A model generated the notes under the pieces. The model saw only the letters and a list, made by a program, of their open reading frames with translations. It ran no database searches and was not told the origin of the DNA. From Methylovulum miyakonense HT12 (GTDB lineage Bacteria; Pseudomonadota; Gammaproteobacteria; Methylococcales; Methylomonadaceae): a stretch of DNA of 64,000 nucleotides. The stretch is from contig NZ_KB913025.1 in the NCBI RefSeq assembly GCF_000384075.1, positions 3,781,721 to 3,845,720 of the forward strand, given 5' to 3'. The position numbers and the translations under genes were made by a program. Of the stretch, positions 26,886 through 36,650 are shown one piece after another; position 1 is the first letter of the stretch, and each line of letters starts with the position of its first letter.

Positions 26886-28061
26886 ATGACCCAAACATTA
26901 GAAGGGGATTTCAACCCCACATTCCATTTTCTGGGATTAATGCAAAAAGCCATCGCCGATGGCGTCACCCGCCATTGCGTCCATCCTGGCTGCCCGGATG
27001 TCTATATTGTCCCTGCGGAATATGCCTTTTATATGGCGTCGCAGGACATCCAAGACCTGCAAGCCCTATGCCTTGCCGCGCCGTTTGATGTCAACGTCAA
27101 ACCTATGCCGGATTGGCATCCCGACACAAGCGGTGACCACGACGTGCAAGCCGGACGCACACTGATCCATCGCAAGGCCTTAACGGCAACCCCCGGCCTA
27201 ATTGCCAAACCCTTGTCGGAACTGCTCTGGTATGCCACGCTTTGTGCTTCCGAAGGCAAATTGTTGCACGGTTGCCGCCCCGACACCCCTGTCCGCTTAA
27301 TGTCCAGCCCTGATTTTTCAAGGCTGTTCCATCGGGAACACGAACCGATATTGGCGGCATTTATGCTCGAATCCAGCGTGGATTTATTCACTGTGGCCGC
27401 CGAAACAGGGATGTCGCTATTTAAGGTTTTTGAATTCTACAACGCCTGCGAAATAATCGGCTTAATCGAACAGGACAATGCCTTCAATCCCGCCAATTAT
27501 TTGCCCGGCTTACTGGAAAAAGCCAAGGCAGACCGGTTGGCCCGCCGTTGCGCATTGGCGGGCGGGGCACCGCTGGTCATTGTTCCGGCCGAAGGCAAAT
27601 ATTACACCGAACTTGATGCGGCGGGGGTTGCCCGGCTCTGCGCCACGCCTTTGCCGGAATTGGACGTTGGCCTTATCGACAATGGCGGCGCGGCAGAAGA
27701 GGTCGTACAAATTGGCCGCTCATGGGTACGCCGGAAAAAAGAGACCCCGTTACCCAAAGGCCAAGGGCGGCCACTTTCCGACTTGCTGTTCAGGGCGGCT
27801 TTATATGCCTCGCAAGGCCGTTTGCTCCACGGGCATCTACTGGACTCCCCCGTGCGCCTTAATGCAAATCCTGACAAGGCCTTGCTCAGGGAGTCAGCCA
27901 CTATCCCCGAAGAGCGGCATATTTTCCCGCTCACCGCGTTCATGACCGCCAATAAAGCCATGAGCCTCCCTGAAATCGCCAAAGCCACCCAGCAGCCGTT
28001 AGAAAAAGTGATTAATTTCCATAACGCCTGCGCCATAACGGGGCTGTTGGAGATCTCCTGA
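26886..28061 (+). CDS. Protein built from two copies of an unrecognised ~190-residue domain
   Basis: 391 residues from the ATG at 26886 (the reading frame is open further upstream but without coding character). The two halves align: VPAEYAFYMASQDIQDLQAL with VPAEGKYYTELDAAGVARL; LSELLWYATLCASEGKLLHG with LSDLLFRAALYASQGRLLHG; VFEFYNACEIIGLIE with VINFHNACAITGLLE. The second half of each copy looks like a helical, possibly winged-helix domain ending in NACxxxGLxE. No catalytic motif, signal peptide or membrane segment is visible. It precedes a Chp-like chemosensory operon by 670 bp on the same strand and may be a regulator or partner of it, but that is only positional. Confidence 0.6.
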   Translation: MTQTLEGDFNPTFHFLGLMQKAIADGVTRHCVHPGCPDVYIVPAEYAFYMASQDIQDLQALCLAAPFDVNVKPMPDWHPDTSGDHDVQAGRTLIHRKALTATPGLIAKPLSELLWYATLCASEGKLLHGCRPDTPVRLMSSPDFSRLFHREHEPILAAFMLESSVDLFTVAAETGMSLFKVFEFYNACEIIGLIEQDNAFNPANYLPGLLEKAKADRLARRCALAGGAPLVIVPAEGKYYTELDAAGVARLCATPLPELDVGLIDNGGAAEEVVQIGRSWVRRKKETPLPKGQGRPLSDLLFRAALYASQGRLLHGHLLDSPVRLNANPDKALLRESATIPEERHIFPLTAFMTANKAMSLPEIAKATQQPLEKVINFHNACAITGLLEIS

Positions 28062-28400
28062 AACCATGCCCCCATTCCGGGCCGCCCCCAAAAGCATGGG
28101 GGGAGGGAGCCAACAGATCCCGCCTTGGCAACCATGCCATCAGTTTAAATTTGAAAATGGGCCAAGAAAACATGTTTTAGCCTCTTATCTGCTATGCGGC
28201 CCTGGCTTGGAATACCGGGTTTTAATGGGGCGGCTTTCCACCTATCCCTAAGCTTATTGGCTAAGGCCTGGGCGCCAAGCGCCCAACCCCATCCCCTCTA
28301 AAGCATCACTCCAGCCGTCATGGCAAAAATGCTCGGCCACGGCTAACCGCAAACCCCTTCACCCAACCCTGCCGCACCAATTTAAGTCATTCACGAATCT

Positions 28401-28452
28401 TTGCACCATATTAATGCAATACTGGTATTTTTACCTGTTTGTTTGGTGCAAA
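28401..28452 (+). promoter_or_regulatory. TTGCACCA/TGGTGCAA-type palindromic sites upstream of the chemosensory operon
   Basis: TTGCACCATATTAATGCAA (28401-28419) is a near-palindrome and TTTGGTGCAAA (28442-28452) contains its inverted half. Both recall NtrC sites. A word shared with the amtB upstream region, GCACCAATTTAAG, occurs at 28374-28386. The gene-free stretch 28062-28733 otherwise contains only AT-rich sequence and the possible sigma-54 site at 28524. Confidence 0.3.
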
Positions 28453-28523
28453 ATTCACATAAAAAACAAATTATTTAGTTATTTTAAAAACATAACAAAT
28501 TGTTATATAAATAAAATATTTTT

Positions 28524-28540
28524 TTGGCATTAAAAGTGCT
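28524..28540 (+). promoter_or_regulatory. Possible sigma-54 promoter of the chemosensory operon
   Basis: TTGGCATTAAAAGTGCT keeps the GG-N10-GC spacing and TTGGCA of the -24 box but has a weak -12 box. It lies about 190 bp before the first gene of the operon, in AT-rich DNA. Confidence 0.3.
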
Positions 28541-28733
28541 TTTGCATTATTGACACAACAGTAATCTGAAATGAATAGCTTTTTTATCTCCGGCATAAAA
28601 TGATTGCAACTTGGGTGACACATCGCTTAAGCCATCGTTTCCATGCCAATGCCTACAAGCGATTGATAGGGCTTAATATAGGCGCGGAGATCGCCGGAAG
28701 CGGACGCTAATCTATTGGACAGGAGTACTCTTT

Positions 28734-29654
28734 ATGCAAGTGAACAATATGCGCAAGGAACATCAAAATACCCAAGACAGACAGGCTAATACATCATTAT
28801 CAGTCTGCGTTTTGGGGTTTGGGGTATCGCTTGAAGAAAAGCTCAAACAGCTTTTTCAGCAACAACCGCTTTACAAAAACAGTTACCGTCTAGTGCCGCC
28901 CACTGACTCCCATATGGATGTGTTGCTGGTCAACTATGACAATCCCTTGGCGCTGCGGAAAAAAGACCTTCTCCTCAACAGCCTCCCTGCAAAACCGCAC
29001 ATTGTTGCCGTGAGCCAAGGCCCACTGGACAAAGCCCCTCCTTATCATATCCGGGGCATGTTGACTGCCGGCAGGCTCATGGCGGTGTTGGCGTCTATAC
29101 CTGCACCGGCCGGACCATCCGCAACCCTGTTCGCGCATCCGGCCCTCGCCATAACCCCCAAACCTGAATTGGCGCCAACCCCCGTACCCGTCGCCAACGT
29201 GACGGCTCTGGCCAGCAAACCCCGTTATCGGGCCTTGGTCGTTGATGACAGCCTTGCCATACAAAAATCCTTGGAATTGAAGCTGTCGGCACTGGAACAA
29301 ATTTCCGGCATTGATTTTTCCGAAAATGGGACAACCGCGTTGGCAATGGCTGATGCCAACCATTATGACGTGATTTTCCTGGACGTGATGATGCCCGGCA
29401 TAGACGGTTACGAAACGTGCACCCGGCTACGCAGCAATCCGCGCTACAAAAAAACCCCGATTATCATGGTGTCGGGCAAAACATCGCCGTTGGATGAAGT
29501 GAAAGGGGTCATGGCGGGTTGTACGACGTATTTGACCAAGCCCGTGCAGGATGAAGCTTTCCAAAAACTCAGCGTCAGGGTGTTGGCGTGGTTGACCGCC
29601 CGCCAACCGCAAGAGCAAAGCCAACGCGAAAATGCCAATATCGTGCGGCACTAA
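28734..29654 (+). CDS. Response regulator with N-terminal pseudo-receiver (PilG-like)
   Basis: 306 residues. The C-terminal receiver (about 165-290) is complete: LVVDDSLAIQKSLELKL with the acidic pair, VIFLDVMMPGIDGYETC with the phospho-acceptor Asp, IIMVSGKTS and YLTKPVQ with the Lys. The first ~130 residues show an alternating strand/helix pattern (VCVLGFGVSLEEKLKQLFQ, MDVLLVNYDNP) but no phosphorylation site, joined by a Pro/Ala-rich linker. It opens an operon also encoding a PilH-like regulator, CheW, a large CheA and a PilJ-like receptor, as in Pil-Chp systems driving twitching motility or cAMP/c-di-GMP signalling. Confidence 0.85.
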   Translation: MQVNNMRKEHQNTQDRQANTSLSVCVLGFGVSLEEKLKQLFQQQPLYKNSYRLVPPTDSHMDVLLVNYDNPLALRKKDLLLNSLPAKPHIVAVSQGPLDKAPPYHIRGMLTAGRLMAVLASIPAPAGPSATLFAHPALAITPKPELAPTPVPVANVTALASKPRYRALVVDDSLAIQKSLELKLSALEQISGIDFSENGTTALAMADANHYDVIFLDVMMPGIDGYETCTRLRSNPRYKKTPIIMVSGKTSPLDEVKGVMAGCTTYLTKPVQDEAFQKLSVRVLAWLTARQPQEQSQRENANIVRH

Positions 29655-29784
29655 CTAGGCATAACCCCATTGCGCATCAATAAGACATACCGGGGCGATG
29701 CCAAATCCCCCGCTCACTTTTGCAAGGTGCGCCAGCCGGAAACGCATTTCCCGCCCTACCCCATTTAATTCGGATACCACAATT

Positions 29785-30147
29785 ATGGCCATTCAAAAAA
29801 TATTGATCTGTGATGATTCCCAAACTGACCTTGCCAACCTGAAAAACGCTTTACAAAGCACCCAGTGTGTCGTGTTGACCGCCAGCAATGGTGATGAGGC
29901 GGTGGAAAAAGCCAAGACGGAACGGCCGGACATTATCTTCATGGACATCATCATGCCCGGCACGGATGGTTATGCCGCCTGCCGGACGTTACGCGACCAT
30001 CCTATGACCAAGGACATCCCGGTCATTTTCGTCAGCTCCCGGCATCAAAAGGCAGACCGCGTTTGGGCAATGATGCAAGGTGCGAAAAACCTGATCGCCA
30101 AACCTTTCGAACCCGCCGAAATCACCGATGTGCTGGCGACGTTTTAA
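29785..30147 (+). CDS. Single-domain response regulator (PilH/CheY-like)
   Basis: 120-residue stand-alone receiver. LICDDSQTDLANLKNAL holds the acidic pair, DIIFMDIIMPGTDGYAAC the phospho-acceptor Asp, and VIFVSSRHQKAD and NLIAKPFEPAEI the Thr/Ser and Lys switch positions. The ATG at 29785 is used rather than one at 29698, since the receiver fold starts there. In Pil-Chp pathways the second CheY-like protein (PilH) acts on pilus retraction or as a phosphate sink. Confidence 0.9.
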   Translation: MAIQKILICDDSQTDLANLKNALQSTQCVVLTASNGDEAVEKAKTERPDIIFMDIIMPGTDGYAACRTLRDHPMTKDIPVIFVSSRHQKADRVWAMMQGAKNLIAKPFEPAEITDVLATF

Positions 30148-30161
30148 TTTAGGGCGTAGCC

Positions 30162-30701
30162 ATGGAAGCCGGACACCCGAAACCTCCCGAACCGCCATAC
30201 CTTGGCGGCCTTCCCGCCAACGATGCCGCTTTGCCGGCAGACGCGCCCGCATCGGCATCCCTGTTAGGGTTCCGGGTCGGCGGCTGGGGATTTTTATTGC
30301 CCATCAGCCTGCATTGTGAAGTCATCGAACCCTTGCCTGTCAATCCCATCCCCAAAGTTGAACCGTGGTTCAGCGGCTTGCTGAATATCCGTGGCAATAT
30401 TGTGCCTGTCATAGACTTGCATTTGTTGCCCGGCGAAACCGCCGCCCCCCCTAAAAAACGCTACTTGTTGGCCATAGGCCGGGGCGAAAAGACCATGGCG
30501 TTGTGGATAGACGGTTATCCGCAAATGCTGGCGGAAATGGCCGCCCCCCTCCCCTCCTTACCGGCCTTACCGCAACAGTTAATGCCTTGCGCGCGCAACG
30601 CCTACGCCCATCAAGGCCAAATCTGGCTTAAAGTCCAGTTTGAACCCCTGTTCAAAACCCTAGGTATCCGGCAAACCCACAAAGAAGAAGCCACACTATG
30701 A
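30162..30701 (+). CDS. CheW-like coupling protein (PilI-like)
   Basis: 179 residues. After a Pro/Ala-rich N-terminal extension the CheW fold runs from about residue 34 (LLGFRVGGWGFLLPISLHCEVIE), with the hallmark WFSGLLNIRGNIVPVIDLHLLPG. It couples the receptor (34223) to the CheA-type kinase (30698) at the membrane. The stop overlaps the next start by 4 nt, so the proteins are made together. Confidence 0.88.
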   Translation: MEAGHPKPPEPPYLGGLPANDAALPADAPASASLLGFRVGGWGFLLPISLHCEVIEPLPVNPIPKVEPWFSGLLNIRGNIVPVIDLHLLPGETAAPPKKRYLLAIGRGEKTMALWIDGYPQMLAEMAAPLPSLPALPQQLMPCARNAYAHQGQIWLKVQFEPLFKTLGIRQTHKEEATL

Positions 30702-33700
30702 ATGAGTTGTCCGGCCCTGTCGGTGAAGACCCGATGACCTTGATCCATGAAAGCGATGAAGCCGGGCTTACCGCTTCCGCCGCTGGCCAACGGCTCGAAA
30801 ATTACCGCGAAAACATTTCCCAACTTGCCGGACAAGCTGACGCCGATGGCTTTTATGGCCTGCACGATGCCGGATCGCTGATTGTTGAAGCCCTCAACCT
30901 CCTGACGCAGGAAACCGCCCCACCTGAATTGTTTGACGTGCTGGCGGACTTGCCGGACGTGTTCGGCAGATACTGTTTCGGGGATGAAACCTCCATACCC
31001 CCCATTATTCAAATCTTGGCCTATCCGGGCCTGCAAATACCACTGGATGAAAATGAATTGGCGATGCTGGCAAACCAGCTCGCGACAGAATTGACGGCGC
31101 AAAATTTGTTGGATGACGGGAATTGGGAGGCCGATGATTTTTTTGCTGACCTGGAAGGTACGGAGCCATCATCAGCGCCCTCAAAAGAAACCATGGAATT
31201 GGTGGAATTGCTGGAGATGGAAGCGGCCTTGATTAGCCGCTTGCTGTCCTCCATAAACCTGGAAGCAACTGGGGCGCTGGCCGGACAGTTGGAAACCCTC
31301 ATTGACAACCTCGAACGCTATGAGAACGCCGCCAACATGGCCGGATTCGAAGGTCTGGCAATGATTTGCGGGCACGTCAACGCGAACGTCCGGCTCTTTT
31401 GTGCCGGGCCCGGCCCATTCACCGCCGGGCAGTTACAGGCAATGCGGACATGGATCAGCGGCGTCCACGGCTATTTGGCAAGCTTTAGCGAGGCGGGCGC
31501 GGGGCTACAAATGCTCCCGCAACTGGGCGAGGCGGTGTGGGCATTGCCTATCAGCATGGACGATGCGGCCAAGATATTGGTAAAACTACAAACCCCTCCA
31601 GGTACGGGCAACAGCGCCAGTGAGCCCACGGCCCGCCAGCAAACCGCCACGGCAGAGGATGTGTCCCTGGACCTGCCGGATGATGTCAATGAAGAATTGC
31701 TCGACATTTTGTTGCAGGAATTGCCGGTACAGACCCAAGTGTTCTCATCCGCCATCCAAACCCTGCGGGCAGGTGGCAGTTTGGCCGACCTGGAAACGGC
31801 GCAGCGCATCGCCCATACCGTCAAAGGCGCGGCCAACACCGTGGGCATTAAAGGCATCGCCCAACTGACCCACTTCCTCGAAGACATTCTGGTGGCGTGC
31901 GCCGAACACCAAAAACTGCCCGGGCATGAATTGCTCAACACCTTGGTTGATGCGGCGGACTGCCTGGAAGCCATGAGCGAGTCGCTCAATGACCTGACGC
32001 CACCACCTGTCGATGCCCTGGAAACCTTACAAAAAGTTTTGGATTGGGCTAACCGGATCGACGCGGAAGGCATAGGCGAAATCGAGGCATCTGGCTCCCA
32101 CCCGGGCCATAGCGGCCCCCAAACGGTTGCCGGCGGATCTGAACAAGGGCTCGGGCAAGCGGAGGTTGGGGAAACACCGGTGGAAAAAGCCCAAACCACG
32201 ATGGTCAGGGTGGCGGCCGAACAAATGGAAGCCTTTTTCCGGCAAGCGGGTGAAAACATCATCCTCAACAGCCAAGCTAACGAACGGCTGCGGCGCATAA
32301 AAAACCAATTGCAAGCCATGGAAGCGCAGTTTGAGCTGTTGCGCCAATTAGGTGAAGAGCTAGACCAGCTGATTGACTTAAAAGATTTGTCAGGCCGTTC
32401 GCTGATGGGCTCGGCGCCCAAATTTGATGTCCTGGAGATGGACCAGTATAACGAACTGCACACCGCCAGCCGCCGCATGGTGGAAGCGGCATTCGATGCG
32501 CGGGAGCTAAACCTGGATGCCAGCAAGGAATTGGAGGCCATGAACAAATTGCTGGAAGACCAGCAACGCCTGGCCACTGAAACCCAAGAAGCGATGATGA
32601 AAACGCGCTTGGTGCCCGTGTCTTCGATTATCCCCCGCCTACAGAGAAGTTTGCGGCAAACTTGCCGTCTGACCGGGAAAAACTGTGACTTGTCCGTGTC
32701 CGGTGAACATCTGATGGTGGACGGCGACACGCTCAATTCGATGGTCGACCCGCTCATGCACTTGCTGCGCAATGCCGTTGACCACGGTATAGAACCTGGG
32801 CAGGCGCGGTTGACGCTGGGCAAACCGCAACAGGGCCACATCAGCATCGAATTTGACCGTGATGGCAACCATATCGCCGTGCGCATCAAAGACGACGGAC
32901 GTGGCCTGGATTATGCCGCGATACGTAATGCCGCTGAACAGCGCGGTGCGATAACCACCGACCAAGCGGTGACCGAAGACGATTTAAAACGCTTCATCTT
33001 GCGCCCCAATTTTTCCACCCGCACCCAAACCACGCAAACATCAGGCCGGGGGGTGGGCATGGACGTGGTGAATTACGAAGTGCTTGCCCAAGGCGGCACC
33101 CTGGCTTTGCACTCCGTGCCCGGCCAAGGGCTGACGGTTGAAATAAAAATACCGCTGCCGCTCAGCCGTTCCCATGCCTTGCTGACCGACATCGGGCCAT
33201 ACCGGCTTGCCCTGTCCAACAAAGGCATCAGGCAAATCCTATTCATCGGTGCCGGTGATTTGGGGGATGATGGGGCGTGGCTCACGGTGGATGAAGCCAC
33301 CTACCCGGCCATCAGCTTGAATAAATTGCTCAACCTTCCTGACTACCTAAAAACGGGGCACCGGACGGCATTGTTGGTGCAAAACAATGACCAAACCACT
33401 GCCGTGCTACTAGATGCGATCACCGACAGCTTGGATATCGTCATTAAAAGCCTGGGCTTTTATATCAAAAAAATCCCAGGCTTCACGGGGGCGGCGATCA
33501 TGGGGGACGGCTCGGTCGCCCCGGTCTTGGACTTGCCCGAATTGCTGCGGACGGCCGGCGACATGGACGGTTATGAGGCTTATTTCGCAAGCCCTGGCCA
33601 TCTGCCCGTCTCCACGCTACCCACGGTGCTGGTCGTCGACGATTCGCTCAGCCAACGCCGCGCCCTTGAACAATTGCTGCAAGATGCGGGTTTCCAAGTA

Positions 33701-33994
33701 AAAACGGCGCGGGACGGCATCGAAGCCGCCGAACAATTGGCAGGATACCGCCCCGACATTGTGCTGACCGATTTGGAAATGCCGCGCATGAATGGCATCG
33801 AGCTGACCGCGCATATCCGCACGCGGGAACATCTTAAGTCACTGCCCGTCATCATGATCACGTCCAGGACCACGCAAACGCACCGTAAAATGGCCGAAGA
33901 GGCGGGCATTAATGATTACTTGGTCAAGCCCGTGCGCGAAGATGATCTATTGGCAACCATCCAACATCTGCTTGAAGGCGAACTGGCGGCTTAG
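30698..33994 (+). CDS. CheA-type hybrid histidine kinase (PilL/ChpA-like)
   Basis: 1098 residues. An N-terminal helical region (1-330) without a phosphorylatable Hpt histidine is followed by an Hpt domain with AHTVKGAANTVGIKGI (about 370-440), a dimerisation/coiled-coil stretch, a HATPase domain with N box LLRNAVDHGIE, G1 DDGRGLD and G2 SGRGVGMDVV, a CheW-like domain and a C-terminal receiver with VLVVDDSLSQRRAL and DIVLTDLEMPRMNG. ChpA of Pseudomonas has many Hpt modules; here only one is clearly active. It is the central kinase of the operon, receiving signals from the receptor at 34223. Confidence 0.92.
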   Translation: MNELSGPVGEDPMTLIHESDEAGLTASAAGQRLENYRENISQLAGQADADGFYGLHDAGSLIVEALNLLTQETAPPELFDVLADLPDVFGRYCFGDETSIPPIIQILAYPGLQIPLDENELAMLANQLATELTAQNLLDDGNWEADDFFADLEGTEPSSAPSKETMELVELLEMEAALISRLLSSINLEATGALAGQLETLIDNLERYENAANMAGFEGLAMICGHVNANVRLFCAGPGPFTAGQLQAMRTWISGVHGYLASFSEAGAGLQMLPQLGEAVWALPISMDDAAKILVKLQTPPGTGNSASEPTARQQTATAEDVSLDLPDDVNEELLDILLQELPVQTQVFSSAIQTLRAGGSLADLETAQRIAHTVKGAANTVGIKGIAQLTHFLEDILVACAEHQKLPGHELLNTLVDAADCLEAMSESLNDLTPPPVDALETLQKVLDWANRIDAEGIGEIEASGSHPGHSGPQTVAGGSEQGLGQAEVGETPVEKAQTTMVRVAAEQMEAFFRQAGENIILNSQANERLRRIKNQLQAMEAQFELLRQLGEELDQLIDLKDLSGRSLMGSAPKFDVLEMDQYNELHTASRRMVEAAFDARELNLDASKELEAMNKLLEDQQRLATETQEAMMKTRLVPVSSIIPRLQRSLRQTCRLTGKNCDLSVSGEHLMVDGDTLNSMVDPLMHLLRNAVDHGIEPGQARLTLGKPQQGHISIEFDRDGNHIAVRIKDDGRGLDYAAIRNAAEQRGAITTDQAVTEDDLKRFILRPNFSTRTQTTQTSGRGVGMDVVNYEVLAQGGTLALHSVPGQGLTVEIKIPLPLSRSHALLTDIGPYRLALSNKGIRQILFIGAGDLGDDGAWLTVDEATYPAISLNKLLNLPDYLKTGHRTALLVQNNDQTTAVLLDAITDSLDIVIKSLGFYIKKIPGFTGAAIMGDGSVAPVLDLPELLRTAGDMDGYEAYFASPGHLPVSTLPTVLVVDDSLSQRRALEQLLQDAGFQVKTARDGIEAAEQLAGYRPDIVLTDLEMPRMNGIELTAHIRTREHLKSLPVIMITSRTTQTHRKMAEEAGINDYLVKPVREDDLLATIQHLLEGELAA

Positions 33995-34222
33995 GGATGC
34001 CATTAAGCCAATGTTATGGGACCCGGCCAGGCCTGGCCACGACACAATTGGCCCAATCCCTGGGCGGGCGGGGCCGAAGTGGACAAGCACCGCAGCCCTG
34101 CCCGACCCGGCCTAGGGTTGCCCTTGGGACAACCCGTTAAAAGCCAACGGATGGCCTTATCCACCCCTACCCATTCGCCTGGCAAGCATTACCTTACAAT
34201 CTTATTGAATAGAGTTTGAATC

Positions 34223-36490
34223 ATGGCCCAAGAAAATATTAGTTTGTTTAGCCGCTTATCCTTGCGGCAAAAGTTTGGCATTTTGGCATTGCTTGCCTTC
34301 GCCCTGGTAGGTGTCGCCTTTTATGCTTACGTCGATAACCAACAAGAAAAGATCAAAGTGACCCAGCATGAGCAGCAAGGCTTGTATCAGGGTAAGGAAT
34401 TGGTCAAGCTGTTGCAGATCCTGCCCAGGCACCGTGGTTCTTCCACCGGGCTGCTAAGCGGCAACACCGCCATGGCTGAAGAGGAACAGGCCACCAAGGG
34501 TTTGGCGGATAAGCAAATTGCGGTTTTTGATGGCCTACGCAAAAGCATCAGTGACCCGGAACTGCAAAAAACCTGGGAAGCCATCAAACTGGATTGGCCT
34601 AAAATTGCCAAAAAAGTGGCTGACCGTTCGGTGACGCCGAACGAAAATTTCCAGGCACACACCCGGCTCATTGCCAAAGTTTTGGAAGTTTTGGATTTGG
34701 TGGTCGATGATTCCGGTTTGTCCCTAGACCCTTACGCAGAATCTTATTTCCTGATGCGGGCCACCTTGGTGGACAGCCCGATATTGACCGAGTATCTAGG
34801 CCAAGCCAGGGGCTGGGGCACCAGTTTATTGGCAAAAGCGGCAAAACCGGCGACCGTAAAGCCGAAAGAGAAAGGCAAAGAAGCGGTCGTCACCCCCACG
34901 GTAATTTCCTTACAAGACCGCAGTAAATTAAGCTTGATGACCAGTATCGCCAATTCAAATTTGTACGAAGCGACGCGGGATTTCAATAAGGTCTTAAAAT
35001 ATAACCCAAGCTTGGCGGCGGCACTGTCAGGGCCGCTCAAATCGGCATCGCAGTTAGTGGATAAGGCCATCACCTTGTCTGAAGAGGAAATCATCGGCAG
35101 GTCATCGCCTAGCTACAGCTCCACTGAATACTACAAGCAATACACGCAAGCGATTGATGAAATGTTCAAGATGATAGACATCGGGGCCAAAGAACTCGAT
35201 GCCATGTTCAACCAGCAAATCAAGGCGGCCAACCAACAGATGCTGACCATCTCGATGGTTATTTTTGCCCTGATCATGGTTTTTGCCTTGGTCGCCTTGG
35301 TCATCATCGGTTCGATGACCAAACCCATTGGCCTTCTGGTGGGCGTCATGCGCAAACTGGCGGCTGGCGATAACACCGTCCGCGCCAATCTGAAAACAAA
35401 TGACGAGATCGGCATGCTAGGCCGTCAGTTTGATGACATGATAGACCAACGCGAAATGGTCAGGATCAACATGGAGCTGGAAAACGACTCCCTGAACAAT
35501 TCCATCGTGGAACTATTGCTGTCGGTGGCAAAACTCGCGCAAAAAGATTTGACCGTCAAAATGGATGTGGCGGAAAACGTGACCGGGCCGTTGGCGGACG
35601 CGTTAAACCTGCTGTCTAAAGAAACGGCGTCGGTCATGAGCCAAGTGACAAAAATTGCCCATCAGGTCGCCGAAGTTTCCCAAGGCGTGCAAGCCCAATC
35701 GTCACAAGTCATTGAGGTCGCCGCCGAAGAAAAACGTGAGGTGGAAAGGGCCGCCAGCGAACTGGGCGCGGCTTCGGCCGCCATGCTGGACATCGCCAAG
35801 CTGGCCGCGTCTTGCAATATGGCGGCGGAAAAGGCCATCACCAACACTGACAAAGCCCAGGAAACGGTGTTGGACACCATCAACGGCATCACCACTATCC
35901 GCGACACCATCCGCGAAACGGAAAAACGTATCAAACGCTTGGGTGAACGTTCCCAAGAAATCGGTGGCGTGGTCAACCTGATCAACGACATCGCCGAACG
36001 CACCCATATCCTCGCGCTGAACGCCTCGATGCACGCGGCCTCTGCCGGTGAAGCGGGGCGTGGTTTCGCGGTGGTTGCCAACGAAGTACAAAAGCTGGCG
36101 GAAAACTCCCGCGAAGCGACATCCAAAATCTCTTCGCTGGTCAACAACATCCAAGTGGAGACCGCCGACACCGTCACCACCATGAACAACGCCATCAGCC
36201 AAGTGGTGCGCGGTACTGAACTCGCCCAACAGGCGGGCAGTGAAATGCAAGAAACCCGTGACACCACCGCCAATCTGGTGGAGTTGGTCCAAACCATCGC
36301 CGCCAGTTCCACCAACCAGTCCGCGGTCTCACAACGCTTGTTGGAACGCGCCAAGCAAATCCAAAAAAGCACCGAAGAAACCTTCCTCCAGCTTCATGAC
36401 CAAGGCTTACAAACTGAAACGTTGGTGCATTTGTCAGATTTGCTGGTGTCCTCGGTGAATATTTTCACCTTGCCAAAAGACCTTGATTGA
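34223..36490 (+). CDS. Methyl-accepting chemotaxis protein (PilJ-like)
   Basis: 755 residues. TM1 at about 15-37, a long periplasmic region with HRGSSTGLLSGN near its start that recalls PilJ/NIT-type sensor modules, TM2 (about 342-370), HAMP, and a cytoplasmic signalling hairpin whose tip reads RTHILALNASMHAASAGEAG. The C-terminal region TTMNNAISQVVRGTELAQQA closely follows PilJ. It probably clusters with CheW and the CheA kinase at the pole to sense surface contact or a ligand for type IV pili. No pilus structural gene is in the window. Confidence 0.9.
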   Translation: MAQENISLFSRLSLRQKFGILALLAFALVGVAFYAYVDNQQEKIKVTQHEQQGLYQGKELVKLLQILPRHRGSSTGLLSGNTAMAEEEQATKGLADKQIAVFDGLRKSISDPELQKTWEAIKLDWPKIAKKVADRSVTPNENFQAHTRLIAKVLEVLDLVVDDSGLSLDPYAESYFLMRATLVDSPILTEYLGQARGWGTSLLAKAAKPATVKPKEKGKEAVVTPTVISLQDRSKLSLMTSIANSNLYEATRDFNKVLKYNPSLAAALSGPLKSASQLVDKAITLSEEEIIGRSSPSYSSTEYYKQYTQAIDEMFKMIDIGAKELDAMFNQQIKAANQQMLTISMVIFALIMVFALVALVIIGSMTKPIGLLVGVMRKLAAGDNTVRANLKTNDEIGMLGRQFDDMIDQREMVRINMELENDSLNNSIVELLLSVAKLAQKDLTVKMDVAENVTGPLADALNLLSKETASVMSQVTKIAHQVAEVSQGVQAQSSQVIEVAAEEKREVERAASELGAASAAMLDIAKLAASCNMAAEKAITNTDKAQETVLDTINGITTIRDTIRETEKRIKRLGERSQEIGGVVNLINDIAERTHILALNASMHAASAGEAGRGFAVVANEVQKLAENSREATSKISSLVNNIQVETADTVTTMNNAISQVVRGTELAQQAGSEMQETRDTTANLVELVQTIAASSTNQSAVSQRLLERAKQIQKSTEETFLQLHDQGLQTETLVHLSDLLVSSVNIFTLPKDLD

Positions 36491-36545
36491 TTTGGCAATA
36501 AGCGCATTGACTAGGGCCGCCAGCGTAAGCAGGCCTTGACCTAAG

Positions 36546-36578
36546 CTGCCGTTCCGGAAATCCATCCCGGAATGGCAG
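36546..36578 (+). terminator. Stem-loop after the receptor gene
   Basis: CTGCC-G-TTCCGG pairs with CCGGAA-T-GGCAG (11 of 12 bp) across a 10-nt loop, 56 bp after the receptor stop, followed by TGTTT. It is either a weak terminator or an isolated REP-like palindrome. Confidence 0.4.
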
Positions 36579-36650
36579 TGTTTCCCCGATAAGCGGTGGA
36601 AATAGGGTGCCAGTCCTGTCATAAGCCGATCAAAATGCTTCACGCCTACT

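Noticed and set aside
31471-32889. 472-codon frame antisense to the CheA kinase
   Set aside because: Low-complexity Ser/Arg/Cys-rich translation produced by the codon use of the opposite gene; the sense strand encodes clear kinase motifs.
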